The notes: generated by a model from the sequence alone, not told the origin. A DNA stretch of 64,000 nucleotides from Selenomonadaceae bacterium (GCA_017527075.1 JAFXQM010000002.1:186001-250000), one strand, 5' to 3'. Counted from the stretch's first letter, positions 34,018-43,490 are shown. Program-made: numbers and translations.

Positions 34018-35189
34018 AAGCCAATCTCTTCGTCGGTCAGATAACACGACGGGTCAGACGCCCAAAAATCTCCGGTGACAGCCTCGGCGCGCGTGCGAAA
34101 ATTTCCGTTGCAGTTGTTCAAAAATTTACAGCGGGCGCAGCGGCCTTTCAGCAGCGGCTTACGATTTTTCAGACCGGCGAGAATCGGATTGCTTAAGTCA
34201 GTCCAAATGTCGCCGAATTTTTTTTCGCGGACGTTGCCGAAGGTGTGGTGCTGAGTGAATTGGTCGGGGTGCACGTAACCGAGCGGGTCCACTTCGCCGA
34301 ACGCAATGCCCGAACGATTTCCGCCGTTCATGCCGATGAATTTTTTTATCTGCGCGGCGGTCGAGTCGTCACCGTCGGCCAGAGCCTTCAGGTACATGTA
34401 AACGCCGTCGCAGTGATTGTCGACGGTGAGAATTTCTTTGGCGAGCCCGCGCGCGGCAAAATCTTTCGTGCGGCGGATAATCGTGTCCATGGCCTGCCGC
34501 GACTCTTCGGGCGTGACATCCTCGTCGAGCATGCGGCTGCCGCGCCCCGAATAAACCAGATGATAAAAGCACACGCGATTAATTTTTTCCGCCTCAATGA
34601 AGTCAAAAATTTTGTCGAGCTCTTCGAAGTTGTGATGATTAATCGTGAAGCGGAGCCCGACGCGTTGACCGACGGCCACGCAATTTTCAATGCCGCGCAT
34701 GGCGAGATTGAACGCACCCTTGACGCCGCGAAATTTGTCGTTGACATCTTCGAGCCCGTCGAGAGAAATGCCGACGTAACCGACGCCGATATTTTTAATC
34801 TCTTGCGCGACTTGGCGGGTGATGAGCGTGCCGTTCGTCGAGAGAGTCGGGCGAATTTTTTTTTCCGCCGCGTAAGCCGCAAGTTCAAAAAAATCTTCGC
34901 GCAGGAGAGGTTCGCCGCCCGAAAACAAAAGCACGGGCACTTTGAAGTCGGCAAGGTCGTCGATAAATTTTTTTGCCTCGGCGGTCGTGAGCTCGTCTTT
35001 GTATTTGCGCGCGTCCGAATCCATGTAACAGTGTCGGCATTTCAAATTGCAAGTGCGCGTGGAGTTCCACACGACGACGGGTCCCACGCCCTCCGCCGCG
35101 CCGTTGGTCATGCGGTGCGCGTTCTTCGTGTAACGCAAAGTGTCGCCGAAGTAATCGTCGGCAAAGAGCAACTTCGTCACGCTTATCAT
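34014..35189 (-). CDS. Radical SAM/SPASM haem-pathway protein, AhbC/NirJ-like
   Basis: A 391-residue radical SAM enzyme. C47, C51 and C54 (CNLKCRHCYM) bind the 4Fe-4S cluster and SAM. A Cys-rich SPASM-like end (GRCARCKFLNNCNGN and a later Cys) should bind a second cluster. The start MISVTKLLFADDYFGDTLRY resembles AhbC/NirJ proteins, which remove acetate side chains from 12,18-didecarboxysiroheme on the siroheme route to haem. hemA, hemC and a Met8-like gene elsewhere in the window supply that route. Assignment within the family (AhbC, NirJ or AhbD) is inferred. It is followed by the rRNA methyltransferase. Confidence 0.75.
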   Translation of the reverse strand: MISVTKLLFADDYFGDTLRYTKNAHRMTNGAAEGVGPVVVWNSTRTCNLKCRHCYMDSDARKYKDELTTAEAKKFIDDLADFKVPVLLFSGGEPLLREDFFELAAYAAEKKIRPTLSTNGTLITRQVAQEIKNIGVGYVGISLDGLEDVNDKFRGVKGAFNLAMRGIENCVAVGQRVGLRFTINHHNFEELDKIFDFIEAEKINRVCFYHLVYSGRGSRMLDEDVTPEESRQAMDTIIRRTKDFAARGLAKEILTVDNHCDGVYMYLKALADGDDSTAAQIKKFIGMNGGNRSGIAFGEVDPLGYVHPDQFTQHHTFGNVREKKFGDIWTDLSNPILAGLKNRKPLLKGRCARCKFLNNCNGNFRTRAEAVTGDFWASDPSCYLTDEEIGL

Positions 35190-35201
35190 TTGAAGTCTCC
35201 C

Positions 35202-36782
35202 TTAATTTGCGTCTTCGTAAGCGACGGGCGTCACGTCGAAAATCGGCTCAAGATTTTTCATCTCATCGAGGACGTGCGGCGGCAGAGGATTGTCAATCGT
35301 CAAGACCATGAGGCTCGTGCCTTCGATTGAAGTTTTGCCGACTTGCATGCCGGAAATGTTCACGTTGTGCTTGGCGAGGAGCGTGCCGACGAGTCCGATG
35401 ACGCCCGGGCGATTGATGTGCGGGCAAATCAAAATTCGTGCGTGCGGGTCGACGTCGACGCGGAAATTATTTATCTCAACGATTCGTCCCTCATTGCCGA
35501 AGAGCGTGCCCGTCACGATATTTCCGTTCGCCGAAACCGTCACGAGGTTTGCAAAGTCGCGGGCGACGCTTGATTTAATTTCGGAAAGATGAATGCCGCG
35601 CTCGGCCGCCAAGAGGTTCGCGTTGACCAAGTTGACGTGCTCAAGTGCCGCGCTCAACATTCCCTTCAAAACCGCGGTCGAAATCAAGCTGGAGTTCATG
35701 TCGGCAATCTTCCCGTTGACTTTGACTTGGACGCTGGAAATCGGCTCCTTGCTCATGCCGGTAATCGTCCTGCCGAGTCGTTCGCCCAGGTCGAGGTAAG
35801 GCGCGAGCTTCTCAAGGACGTGACCGGGGATGTGCGGAAGGTTGACGGCGGTGGCGACGGGGCGATTGTTCAGCGCGTCGATAATCCCGCGCGCCACGTC
35901 GACGGACACTCCGATTTGCGCTTCGACGGTCGAGGCTCCAAGGTGCGGCGTCAAAATTATGTTCGGCAAAGTTCTCAGCGGCGAGTCTTCGGCGAGCGGT
36001 TCGTTTTCGAAAACATCAATCGCTGCTCCCGCGATAATTTTTTCCGTGAGCGCGGTCGCCAAGTCGTGTTCGTTGATTATGCCGCCGCGTGCACAGTTAA
36101 TCAGTCGAACGGTCGGCTTCATGGTTTTCATCTGCGCGAGGGAAATCATATCGCGCGTCTTGTTGGTCAGCGGCATGTGGACGGTGATAAAATCCGCGCG
36201 GCGAAAAAGTTCGTCGAGTTCGAGCAAAGTGACGCCGAGAGATTTGGCACGCTCCGCGCTGACGAACGGGTCGTGGGCGACGACGTTCATGTCAAAGGAC
36301 TGCGCGCGCTTGGCGACACCCGCGCCGATTTTTCCCAGCCCGATTATGCCGAGAGTTTTGTTGCGCAGCTCCACGCCGACGAATTTTTTTCTGTCCCAGC
36401 CGCCCGTGTGCATGACTTGACTGGCGCGCGGAATATTTCGGCTGACGGCGAGCATCATGGCGAAGGTGTGTTCGGTCGCGGCGATTGTATTTCCGTCGGG
36501 CGAATTGATGACGATAATCCCGCGCTCGGTCGCCGCCTGCACGTCGATGTTGTCCACGCCGACGCCTGCCCGCCCGATGATTTTCAATTTCGCGGCGCGC
36601 TCCAAAACGTCAGCGGAAACTTTGGAGGCACTGCGGACAATCAGCGCGTCGAACTTCGGAATGATTTCCAAAAGTTCCTCGTGCGAAATTTTGTCGCGAA
36701 CCTCAACGTCGAAAGTTTTCCTGAGCAAATCGATTCCTTCGTTGGCAATGCCGTCGACAGCCAAAATATTGAACGTGTTCAT
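35202..36782 (-). CDS. serA: D-3-phosphoglycerate dehydrogenase
   Basis: A 526-residue SerA of the long type: catalytic and NAD domains (about 1-315), an intervening domain, and a C-terminal ACT domain (about 455-526, HINRPGVIGLVGTLLAKHNV) that usually binds serine. The NAD motif is GLGKIGAGVA; catalytic Arg, Glu and His lie in INCARGGIINE, DVFENEPL and LTPHLGAST. It catalyses the first step of serine synthesis. ATG at 36780-36782 has ggaggaaaa about 10 bases upstream. A gap of 12 bases separates it from the ahbC-like gene. Confidence 0.95.
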   Translation of the reverse strand: MNTFNILAVDGIANEGIDLLRKTFDVEVRDKISHEELLEIIPKFDALIVRSASKVSADVLERAAKLKIIGRAGVGVDNIDVQAATERGIIVINSPDGNTIAATEHTFAMMLAVSRNIPRASQVMHTGGWDRKKFVGVELRNKTLGIIGLGKIGAGVAKRAQSFDMNVVAHDPFVSAERAKSLGVTLLELDELFRRADFITVHMPLTNKTRDMISLAQMKTMKPTVRLINCARGGIINEHDLATALTEKIIAGAAIDVFENEPLAEDSPLRTLPNIILTPHLGASTVEAQIGVSVDVARGIIDALNNRPVATAVNLPHIPGHVLEKLAPYLDLGERLGRTITGMSKEPISSVQVKVNGKIADMNSSLISTAVLKGMLSAALEHVNLVNANLLAAERGIHLSEIKSSVARDFANLVTVSANGNIVTGTLFGNEGRIVEINNFRVDVDPHARILICPHINRPGVIGLVGTLLAKHNVNISGMQVGKTSIEGTSLMVLTIDNPLPPHVLDEMKNLEPIFDVTPVAYEDAN

Positions 36783-37127
36783 CAAATTTTTTCCTCCAAA
36801 AATTTTTTGAGTGATTATACAACGAACGCCGCGCCCGAATCAAATTCATTTGTTGGTGAAGATAATTGAGGCCGTCAAGGATGACGGCCGCGCCGCGTCT
36901 GACGCCGTGATGGCGTCATCCGGCGCACACTCACCACGGGTTGCGCGGAAATTCAAATCACGAGCGACCCGAACGCCCTTTTCTTTTGCTTACTTTTCTT
37001 TTGGGCGCAGCAAAAGAAAAGTAAGGTTCAACAAACGAAAAAATATTTCTCAGCCCGATGAGCACGACGCACCCAAATCAATGAGGAAAGGTTCTGCGCT
37101 TCCACTCTTGAGAAAGAGGGGACAAAT
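36783..37127. other. Intergenic region of 345 bases without a gene
   Basis: Between serA and trkH. It holds the leader of serA, a GGCCGTC/GACGGCC hairpin near 36871-36889 and a perfect 15-bp inverted repeat at 36989-37025. No convincing reading frame is seen. Confidence 0.6.
36989..37025. repeat. Perfect 15-bp inverted repeat
   Basis: CTTACTTTTCTTTTG (36989-37003) and CAAAAGAAAAGTAAG (37011-37025) are exact complements around a 7-base loop. Part of the left arm is also preceded by a near copy (cccttttcttttg). The pyrimidine/purine arms and lack of a T-run argue against a simple terminator; it looks like a dispersed palindromic element. Confidence 0.75.
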
Positions 37128-38660
37128 TTACCAGTCGCTCTTCTTGCGGCGGATTCGGATGCCCGCCACGGCAATCAGCAGCGCAAAAATTTCCAGCCGC
37201 CCGACGACCAAAATCATCATGCAAAAAATTTTCCCGAAGCTCGACAACGCTCTGAAGTTATCCGCGTCGCAAAGTCCCGGCAAATTCCCGACCGTCGTCA
37301 GGCACGCCACCGACATTGAGACCGCCTCAGAAAATTTCGAACCCGTGAAGCTCAGCACCGCCGCGCAGATGAACATCGTGATAAGCGCGAGGAAAAAGTA
37401 AGCCAAAATCCTGCCGACGGTTTTCATCGGGACGGGCGCGTCGCCGACGCGAATCGCAACCATCATGCGCGGGTGAATCGTCTTGCGAATCTCCGCCGCC
37501 GTGATTTTCATCAGCACAATCAGCCGAACGACTTTGAAGCCGCCCGTCACCGAACCGATACAGCCGCCCGTCACAGCCATCAGGAAAATAAAAAATTTGT
37601 CGAAGTCGTGGACGTGCTCAAATTTCTCGGTCAAAGTTATTCCGCTCGTGCTCATGAACGACACGATATAAAACAGCGTGCGGCGGAAGGCTTCGTTGCC
37701 GTCGAAATAAATTTCCTGCCAAGAAATTCGGAAGAAGACAATCACCATGGCAAAAAAAATCAGCAGGTAAAGGACGCGCGCTTCCTCGTTGCCGAAAAGA
37801 ATTTTTGTGTTGCCGACAATCGTCCGCCCCAGCCGCAAAAAATATTGCTTGAGCTTCGTGAAATAATTCAGCCCGAATTCAATGTGCGGCGGCAGCAGCG
37901 TGTAAATCACTCGGTAGTAAATTAAAAAATTTCCGCAGGCGAGCAGCATGGCAAAAATCGCCGCGTATTCGACGGAGTAACTTTCGTGTTCGGGAAAAAA
38001 TTTTCCGCCGCCCGTCGAAATGCATCTCATCGCCATCAAGAGCGAGTCCCACTCGTCGAGCCCCGCCGCCTTGAACGCCGCGAAGCTCACCGCCGTCAGC
38101 GTCGCGTAAACTTTTATGATTCGGACGCTCATCAAATTCATCTGCCCGATAATCGCGCTGAAGCCGTGCCCGCCCTGCATGCTCAAAGAAATTCCGAAGC
38201 AGCCGCTCACCTCCGGCAAGACCGTCACCAACATCATCAGGAACATCAGCGAGCCGAGCCACATCAATTCACTTTGCCACAGGAACAAAAAATACGGCGC
38301 GTCTTCGGGCAGCAGCGACAGCCCCGCCGAAGTCAAATCGCCGACGGCCTCCAGCAGCGCGTCGAGCGGTGACAGCCAACCCGTCATCATGAACGGCAGG
38401 CAACCGAACACCGCCAGCAACGGATACATCAAAAGAATCGCCGCGGCTGACTCGGCAATCGGTGCGCGCTGAAATCTTCCCGTGCCGAAGCGTTGAAAGA
38501 TTATTCCCGTGACGACAGAAAAAATTCCCGCCGCCGCAAAAAAAATTGCCGCGTCGAGTACGCCGAGCTCAGTCAACGCGAGGACAATCGGCAAGAGCGT
38601 GGCAAACGCGAACGTCAGCAACGCTTGGCTTTGGATTCGCAAAATCATTCTGAAGTTCAT
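37128..38660 (-). CDS. trkH: Trk/Ktr-type potassium uptake permease TrkH
   Basis: A 510-residue integral membrane protein with four repeated M1-P-M2 units. Selectivity-filter loops are recognisable as DLTSAGLSLLP, MRCISTGGGKF, MSTSGITLT and CLTTVGNLPG. It imports potassium together with a cytoplasmic TrkA partner, not found here. ATG at 38658-38660 starts MNFRMILRIQSQALL, but no clear ribosome site precedes it; the upstream bases belong to a heptanucleotide repeat. A start 13 codons earlier lies in that repeat and is less likely. Confidence 0.9.
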   Translation of the reverse strand: MNFRMILRIQSQALLTFAFATLLPIVLALTELGVLDAAIFFAAAGIFSVVTGIIFQRFGTGRFQRAPIAESAAAILLMYPLLAVFGCLPFMMTGWLSPLDALLEAVGDLTSAGLSLLPEDAPYFLFLWQSELMWLGSLMFLMMLVTVLPEVSGCFGISLSMQGGHGFSAIIGQMNLMSVRIIKVYATLTAVSFAAFKAAGLDEWDSLLMAMRCISTGGGKFFPEHESYSVEYAAIFAMLLACGNFLIYYRVIYTLLPPHIEFGLNYFTKLKQYFLRLGRTIVGNTKILFGNEEARVLYLLIFFAMVIVFFRISWQEIYFDGNEAFRRTLFYIVSFMSTSGITLTEKFEHVHDFDKFFIFLMAVTGGCIGSVTGGFKVVRLIVLMKITAAEIRKTIHPRMMVAIRVGDAPVPMKTVGRILAYFFLALITMFICAAVLSFTGSKFSEAVSMSVACLTTVGNLPGLCDADNFRALSSFGKIFCMMILVVGRLEIFALLIAVAGIRIRRKKSDW

Positions 38661-38668
38661 GGCTTTTT

Positions 38669-38743
38669 TAAGGGAGAAGGGACATGGGACAAGGGACAAG
38701 CGTTTTGGTTTTCAATTCCTAATTCCTCATTCCTAATTCCTAA
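38669..38743. repeat. Heptanucleotide repeat (AGGGACA then ATTCCTA type)
   Basis: AGGGAGA, AGGGACA, TGGGACA, AGGGACA units are followed after a spacer by ATTCCTA/ATTCCTC units up to the dnaB stop codon. The two halves are only partly complementary. Confidence 0.65.
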
Positions 38744-40072
38744 TTAATATTCGGCACGGGTCAGGTCGCCGAAGCGCATAATCTCTTTGTTGAATTGCAA
38801 GCGTATCGAAGTCGTCGGACCGTTTCTGTTCTTGGCGATGATGAGCTCGGCGATATTCTCGTTGTCCGCCTCACGATTGTAATATTCTTCACGATAAAGG
38901 AACATGACAATGTCCGCGTCCTGCTCCAAGCTGCCGCTCTCCCTCAGGTCGGAAAGCTGCGGCTTTTTTTCTGCGCGAAGCTCCACGCTCCTGGACAGCT
39001 GACTGAGCGCGATAATCGGGATGTCCAGCTCGCGCGCCAAACCTTTCAGCCCGCGACTTATCTCCGAAATTTCTTGCTGACGATTTTCCGCGCGCCCGCC
39101 CTGCATGAGCTGAAGGTAATCGATTATCATCAAGTCCAAGCCGCGCTCGTGTTTGAGTCGCCGTGCCTTGCTCCTCAGCTCCAACAGACCCAAGCCCGCC
39201 GTGTCGTCGATATACATCTTTAAGTTGCTCAGCTCGTTCAAAGCATTTATCAACGCGTTCATTTCCTCGTCACCGACGTTGCCCGTGTTCAGGTATTGGC
39301 TGTTCACCTCAGAGCGCGTGCTCAGAAGTCTGCCGCCCAGTTGAGTCTTGCTCATCTCCAACGAAAAAACTCCGACGGCTTTATCCATGCGCGCCGCGTT
39401 CGCCGCAATGTTCAGTGCCAGTGCCGTCTTACCCATCGACGGTCGCGCCGCCAGCAAAATCAAATCCGATTTTTGAAAACCGTTAAGCACTCTGTCCAAA
39501 TCCATCAGGCCGCTCGTCACGCCGGCAATTTCATTCGGGCGATTTACTTTTGCGTTTATCCGTTCAAACGTTCGGCTCATGATTTCTTTCAAAGCCTCGA
39601 AGCCCGTTTGATTCCGCGACGCGCTTATCGACAAAATTTTTCGCTCGGCTCCCTCCAAAATTTTTTCGACGCTCTCGCGCTCCGAATCCGCCTCGTCGAT
39701 TATCTCTCGTCCCGCTTCTATCAGCCGGCGCAAAATGGATTTCTCTTTGATTATTTTCGCGTAAAATTCCGCGCGCGCCGTCGTGTACTCCAAATCAATC
39801 AGGCTGAACAAATACGTGCGCGTCACTCGCTTCAAGTCATCCGTGCGCCGCAATTCGTTTTCGACAAGCAAGACATTCAGCGGCGTGCCCTTCCCGTAAA
39901 GATTGAGCAGCACTTGATAAATTGTGCGGTGTTCGGGGCGATAAAAATCGTCGGCGGTGAGTATCGTCGACACGGCGGGTATCGCCAGCCCCTCTTCCAG
40001 CATGAGTGAGCTGAGCAATTTTTTTTCCAGCTCGGTCGTCGCGATTGCCTTTTCCTGCTCGCGATCGTTCAT
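38744..40072 (-). CDS. dnaB: Replicative DNA helicase DnaB
   Basis: A 442-residue hexameric helicase that unwinds DNA at the fork. The N-terminal primase-interacting domain (about 12-110) is followed by the RecA-like domain with Walker A ARPSMGKT (209-216), Walker B DLMIIDYLQLM and the SQLSR sensor segment. Length is normal and there is no intein. It overlaps the stop of the DUF116 gene downstream by 4 bases (ATGA). Confidence 0.97.
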   Translation of the reverse strand: MNDREQEKAIATTELEKKLLSSLMLEEGLAIPAVSTILTADDFYRPEHRTIYQVLLNLYGKGTPLNVLLVENELRRTDDLKRVTRTYLFSLIDLEYTTARAEFYAKIIKEKSILRRLIEAGREIIDEADSERESVEKILEGAERKILSISASRNQTGFEALKEIMSRTFERINAKVNRPNEIAGVTSGLMDLDRVLNGFQKSDLILLAARPSMGKTALALNIAANAARMDKAVGVFSLEMSKTQLGGRLLSTRSEVNSQYLNTGNVGDEEMNALINALNELSNLKMYIDDTAGLGLLELRSKARRLKHERGLDLMIIDYLQLMQGGRAENRQQEISEISRGLKGLARELDIPIIALSQLSRSVELRAEKKPQLSDLRESGSLEQDADIVMFLYREEYYNREADNENIAELIIAKNRNGPTTSIRLQFNKEIMRFGDLTRAEY

Positions 40073-40848
40073 GCCTTCGGCTCCTCAATAATTTTGTCGA
40101 GGACGCGGCGAACTTCGTCCATGTCGACGCGCGTGTTGTAACACGGACCGTTCGGGCGAATGTTGAGCACTCCGACGGCGGGCAGCGGGTAAACGTCTTG
40201 AATGCCGCTCATCAGGTCGCGCTCGCAGGCAATCGCCAAGACAGCTTGCGGACGATTCTTCATGACGACTTGCCGCGCCAACGTCCCGCCCGTCGCCACG
40301 AAAAATGTAAAGCCCAGTTCGTCCGAAAGTTTCATCAGGTCTCCGACGTTGCAGCCGCCGCAGCGTTTGCAGTTGTTCGGGTCGCGCGTGATTTTGTGCG
40401 GGCACGTGGAAAGTTGCAGGCAATGCGGGCTGAGCACGAGCAATTTTTTCGCGGGAACTTTTATTCCGCTCTTCATGAAAATCAAATTGCTCACCGCCAC
40501 GAACGAGCCTTCAATCTGTCGACGACGGATGCCGAAAATTTTTCCGATACGCACCGACACCGGAAACAAAAATTTTATGATTGCAAAGCTGTAACGGTGG
40601 AAAAGTTTCAGCGTCGGCAAACCTTTGACCGCCAAGACCATGTTGAACAGCGCGCCGAATGAAAACGTCGAAATGAAAATTAAAAATGCGCCGACGATTG
40701 CGGGCAAGTATTCAAAAATATTTTCGAGGCCGGGGCAACAGATGAGCCACAAGCCGTAAAGAGCCGCCGCGACTAAAAATTCCGACGCCAACAGCAAACC
40801 GAGGAACAATCTTTTCTTCGGGCGAACCAATTCAATTGCTTTAAGCAA
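40069..40848 (-). CDS. DUF116 family membrane protein
   Basis: A 259-residue protein. Two membrane segments lie in the first 75 residues, followed by a soluble DUF116 domain with a dense Cys/His set: PHCLQLSTCPHKIT and NCKRCGGCNVGDL, then GPCYN. The arrangement suggests a metal or Fe-S site. The function of the family is unknown to me. TTG or ATG start: ATG at 40846-40848 (MLKAIELVRPKK) follows gcaggtgaga. It starts just after the 39-bp minisatellite and overlaps dnaB, placing dnaB in its transcript. Confidence 0.8.
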   Translation of the reverse strand: MLKAIELVRPKKRLFLGLLLASEFLVAAALYGLWLICCPGLENIFEYLPAIVGAFLIFISTFSFGALFNMVLAVKGLPTLKLFHRYSFAIIKFLFPVSVRIGKIFGIRRRQIEGSFVAVSNLIFMKSGIKVPAKKLLVLSPHCLQLSTCPHKITRDPNNCKRCGGCNVGDLMKLSDELGFTFFVATGGTLARQVVMKNRPQAVLAIACERDLMSGIQDVYPLPAVGVLNIRPNGPCYNTRVDMDEVRRVLDKIIEEPKA

Positions 40849-40922
40849 GACTTCTCACCTGCCAAATTTTTATGGCGAAATTATATCAGCGCGCCGTTCA
40901 AACAGCAACCGTTCTTTATCGT

Positions 40923-41195
40923 GCCCGCGAAAATTTTTTCAGCCCGTCGAGCCTCCGAAACGCCCGCAAAAATTTTTTCAGCCCGCCGAGCCTCCGAATC
41001 ATCCGTGAAAATTTTTTCAGCCCGCAAACTTTCCGAATCATCCGTGAAAATTTTTTCAGCCCGCAAACTTTCCGAATCATCCGTGAAAATTTTTTCAGCC
41101 CGCAAACTTTCCGAATCGCCCGCGAAAATTTTTTCAGCCCGTCAGCTTTCCGAAAAGCCCGCGAAAATTTTTTCAGCCCGTCAAGCCTCCGAAAC
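40923..41195. repeat. 39-bp minisatellite, seven units
   Basis: Seven consecutive 39-bp units, each with GAAAATTTTTTCAGCCCG and a CTTTCCGAATC or CCTCCGAAAC end; units three to five are identical. The unit length is a multiple of three and all six frames are largely open, so 13-residue repeats can be read, but no frame has a ribosome site or continues into a known protein. It lies between rqcH and the DUF116 gene. Confidence 0.9.
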
Positions 41196-41207
41196 GCCGC
41201 GAGAATT

Positions 41208-42944
41208 TTACTCTTGCGTTTGAGCCAAAATATTTTTCAAATCGTCGCTCGGCGTGACGTAAAGCGTGCGCTGATTCGTGAAGATGACGAAGCCCGGCTT
41301 TGCGCCCGAAGGTTTCTTGACGAAGCGGCACTGAACGTAATCGACGGGAACTTTCGAGGAGCTCTGCGCCTTGGAAAAATGCGCGGCAATCTCGGCGGCA
41401 AGCTGCAAAGTTTCGTCGCTGACGTGCGCGCTGCGGATGATGACGTGCGAGCCCGTGATGTCCTTCGTGTGGAGCCAGAGGTCGTCGGGCGCGGCGATTT
41501 TGAAAGTCAGTCGGTCGTTCTGCGAATTATTTTTCCCGACGAGAATCTCCGTGCCGTCGGGCGCAAAAAATTTCAGCGGCTGCGGCTTTTTGCTGAGCGC
41601 GGATTTTTTGCGCGTCTCTTTGAGGTAACCGCCCGCGATTAACTCCGTGCGAATCTCGTCGATATCAGCCAGCGTCGTCGAGGCCGTCAGCGAGTGCGCG
41701 ACGCTTTCCAGATAAAAAATTTCTGCGCGGCAAAGTTCAATCTGCTCGGCGATAAATTTCGTCGAACGCTTGAGCTTATCGTATTTTTTGTAAGCGGCTT
41801 GGACGTTGGCAGCGATTGTCAGGCGGCGGTCGAGCGGAATGGAAATTTCTTCGCCGCTCTCGCTGTAAATGTTCGGCACGGAAATTTTTTCGTCGGCGTG
41901 GTCTTTGAAGCGGTAACGATACGTCGAAAGATTGTCCGCGCGAATCCTCCAATCGTCGGCGTTCTCGGCGGCGGCCAGTTCCTCCTCCAGCACGGAAATT
42001 TTATTCGTGGCGCGGCGCAGTTCGTTGTTGACCAGCTTGGAAAATTTTTCTTTGTCGGGCGGCACGTAACTGCCCGCCAATTCGTCGGCGGTCTCCAACA
42101 GCTCCGAGAGCGTCGGGAAAATTTTTACGTTGCCGCGAAGATAATCCAACTTGACGGCGGATATCGCCAAAATTTTTCCCGCGTCCTCAATCATGCAAGG
42201 CGTCGGATTTTTTGCGGCGTCACGAATCTCAATCAGAGAATTTTTCAGGCTGAGGAGGTCGGCGACGTCGAGCGCGGAAATTTTTATGTCGTTGGGCAAG
42301 CCTGCCAAAAAAATTGTCTCGCGAACGCTGTGCGGCCCGAAGCCCTGGCACGAATTCATAATCGCTTTGTCGAGGCGCAAAGTCTCGTCGGATTGAATGC
42401 GCGCCAAAATTTTTTCCGCGTCGGCCGAGAAGATGTCGAGTTTGTCCTGCGCGGGCGGCAGTTGATAATTTTGATTGGGCAGGACGGTGCGGACGCGGCT
42501 GGAGTTCGTGCCGATTTTTTTCAGCGCGTCGATAATCTGTCCGTCGGAAATCAGAATCAAGTTGCTGTACTTGCCGATGAGCTCCGCCGCCAGCGTGAAC
42601 GTTTGAATCCGCCCGCCCGCTCCGATTGAGTCCACGTCGATAAAAATTATTCGGTCGAGTTCGTGCTGACGAATCGCCGAGATTCTTCCGCCCTCCAAAT
42701 TTTTTCTCAGCACCATGCAAAACGTCGGCGGCTCCGGCAAATTTTCGGGCGCGCGCTTGAGCAAATGCACCGACGGATTTTGCGGCGCGGTCGAGAGCCT
42801 CAGCAAAAAAGTTTTTCCCGGTTGCCTCACCGTGAACGTCAAGTTTGCTTTGTTCTGCTGAGTGATTTTGTCGACGCGCCCGCCCGCCAAAATTTTTTCC
42901 AGCTCCAAAGTCAGAGGACGCATCGAGAATCCGTCCAAGTTCAA
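41208..42944 (-). CDS. rqcH: Ribosome quality control factor RqcH (NFACT/FbpA family)
   Basis: A 578-residue NFACT protein that binds stalled 50S subunits and recruits tRNA-Ala to add alanine tails. NFACT-N covers about 1-250, followed by helix-hairpin-helix and coiled-coil regions (about 310-430) and an NFACT-R domain (LKFFAPDGTEILVGKNNSQN, then LWLHTKDITGSHVIIR). D97 and R98 (HELDRIIF), residues known to be needed for tRNA binding in this family, fall at exactly those numbers if TTG at 42944 is the start. That supports this start over a GTG three codons upstream that overlaps the ribosome site. Confidence 0.92.
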   Translation of the reverse strand: MNLDGFSMRPLTLELEKILAGGRVDKITQQNKANLTFTVRQPGKTFLLRLSTAPQNPSVHLLKRAPENLPEPPTFCMVLRKNLEGGRISAIRQHELDRIIFIDVDSIGAGGRIQTFTLAAELIGKYSNLILISDGQIIDALKKIGTNSSRVRTVLPNQNYQLPPAQDKLDIFSADAEKILARIQSDETLRLDKAIMNSCQGFGPHSVRETIFLAGLPNDIKISALDVADLLSLKNSLIEIRDAAKNPTPCMIEDAGKILAISAVKLDYLRGNVKIFPTLSELLETADELAGSYVPPDKEKFSKLVNNELRRATNKISVLEEELAAAENADDWRIRADNLSTYRYRFKDHADEKISVPNIYSESGEEISIPLDRRLTIAANVQAAYKKYDKLKRSTKFIAEQIELCRAEIFYLESVAHSLTASTTLADIDEIRTELIAGGYLKETRKKSALSKKPQPLKFFAPDGTEILVGKNNSQNDRLTFKIAAPDDLWLHTKDITGSHVIIRSAHVSDETLQLAAEIAAHFSKAQSSSKVPVDYVQCRFVKKPSGAKPGFVIFTNQRTLYVTPSDDLKNILAQTQE

Positions 42945-43015
42945 AGTCCTCACCTCATTTGATAATCATCAAAAAAAAATCGGCATGAGCCGCAAAAATT
43001 TTTCAAAGCCGCGCT

Positions 43016-43462
43016 TCAAAGTTTCGTGTTCCACATAATCAGAGCGTCCTCGCCGTTGTCCAAGTAATAACCTCTGCGCCGCCCGACACTCCTCAGCCCG
43101 AAGCTTTGGTAAAGTTTAATCGCGGCTGTGTTGCTCGGGCGAACCTCCAAAGTTATCGCCGTGGCTCCGCGCGCCTTGACCGCTTGAATCAGTTCGCCGA
43201 AAAGAATCGTGCCGACGCCTTGTCCGCGCAGTTCGGGGACAACCGCAACGCTCATGACCTCCGCCTGATTGAACGAAACCCACGCGCCCGCATACGCCAC
43301 GATTTTTCCGTCCAGTTCGCCGACGATGTAAGTCGCCAATTCGTTTTGTGCCTCGCGCCAAAAATCGTCGCGCTTCCACGGCATGGCGAAACTTTTCTCT
43401 TCAATCTCGGCGACGGCGTCCGCGTCCTCGGTCGTCATCGCTCGGAAAGTCAATCGTCCCAT
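43016..43462 (-). CDS. rimI: Ribosomal protein S18-alanine N-acetyltransferase
   Basis: A 148-residue GNAT acetyltransferase. The acetyl-CoA loop is VVPELRGQGVGTILF; EVRPSNTAAIKLYQSFGLRSVG is the typical RimI C-terminal block. RimI acetylates the N-terminal Ala of S18. Its place next to tsaB and tsaE is the usual arrangement in Firmicutes. Confidence 0.92.
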   Translation of the reverse strand: MGRLTFRAMTTEDADAVAEIEEKSFAMPWKRDDFWREAQNELATYIVGELDGKIVAYAGAWVSFNQAEVMSVAVVPELRGQGVGTILFGELIQAVKARGATAITLEVRPSNTAAIKLYQSFGLRSVGRRRGYYLDNGEDALIMWNTKL

Positions 43463-43490
43463 AATCGCTCCGTAAAAAATTTTTTCTTAC

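Noticed and set aside
34245..35330. 361-codon open frame antisense to the AhbC-like gene
   Set aside because: Opposite a conserved radical SAM gene; composition typical of an antisense shadow.
35589..36869. 426-codon open frame antisense to serA
   Set aside because: It mirrors serA exactly, with no start signal or family likeness.
40881..41105. Protein with 13-residue repeats (RAEKIFTDDSESL) read from the minisatellite
   Set aside because: All frames are open because the unit is a multiple of three; no frame has a ribosome site or a domain.
40923..41195. CRISPR array
   Set aside because: Units are directly adjacent without unique spacers, and no cas gene is nearby; it is a minisatellite.
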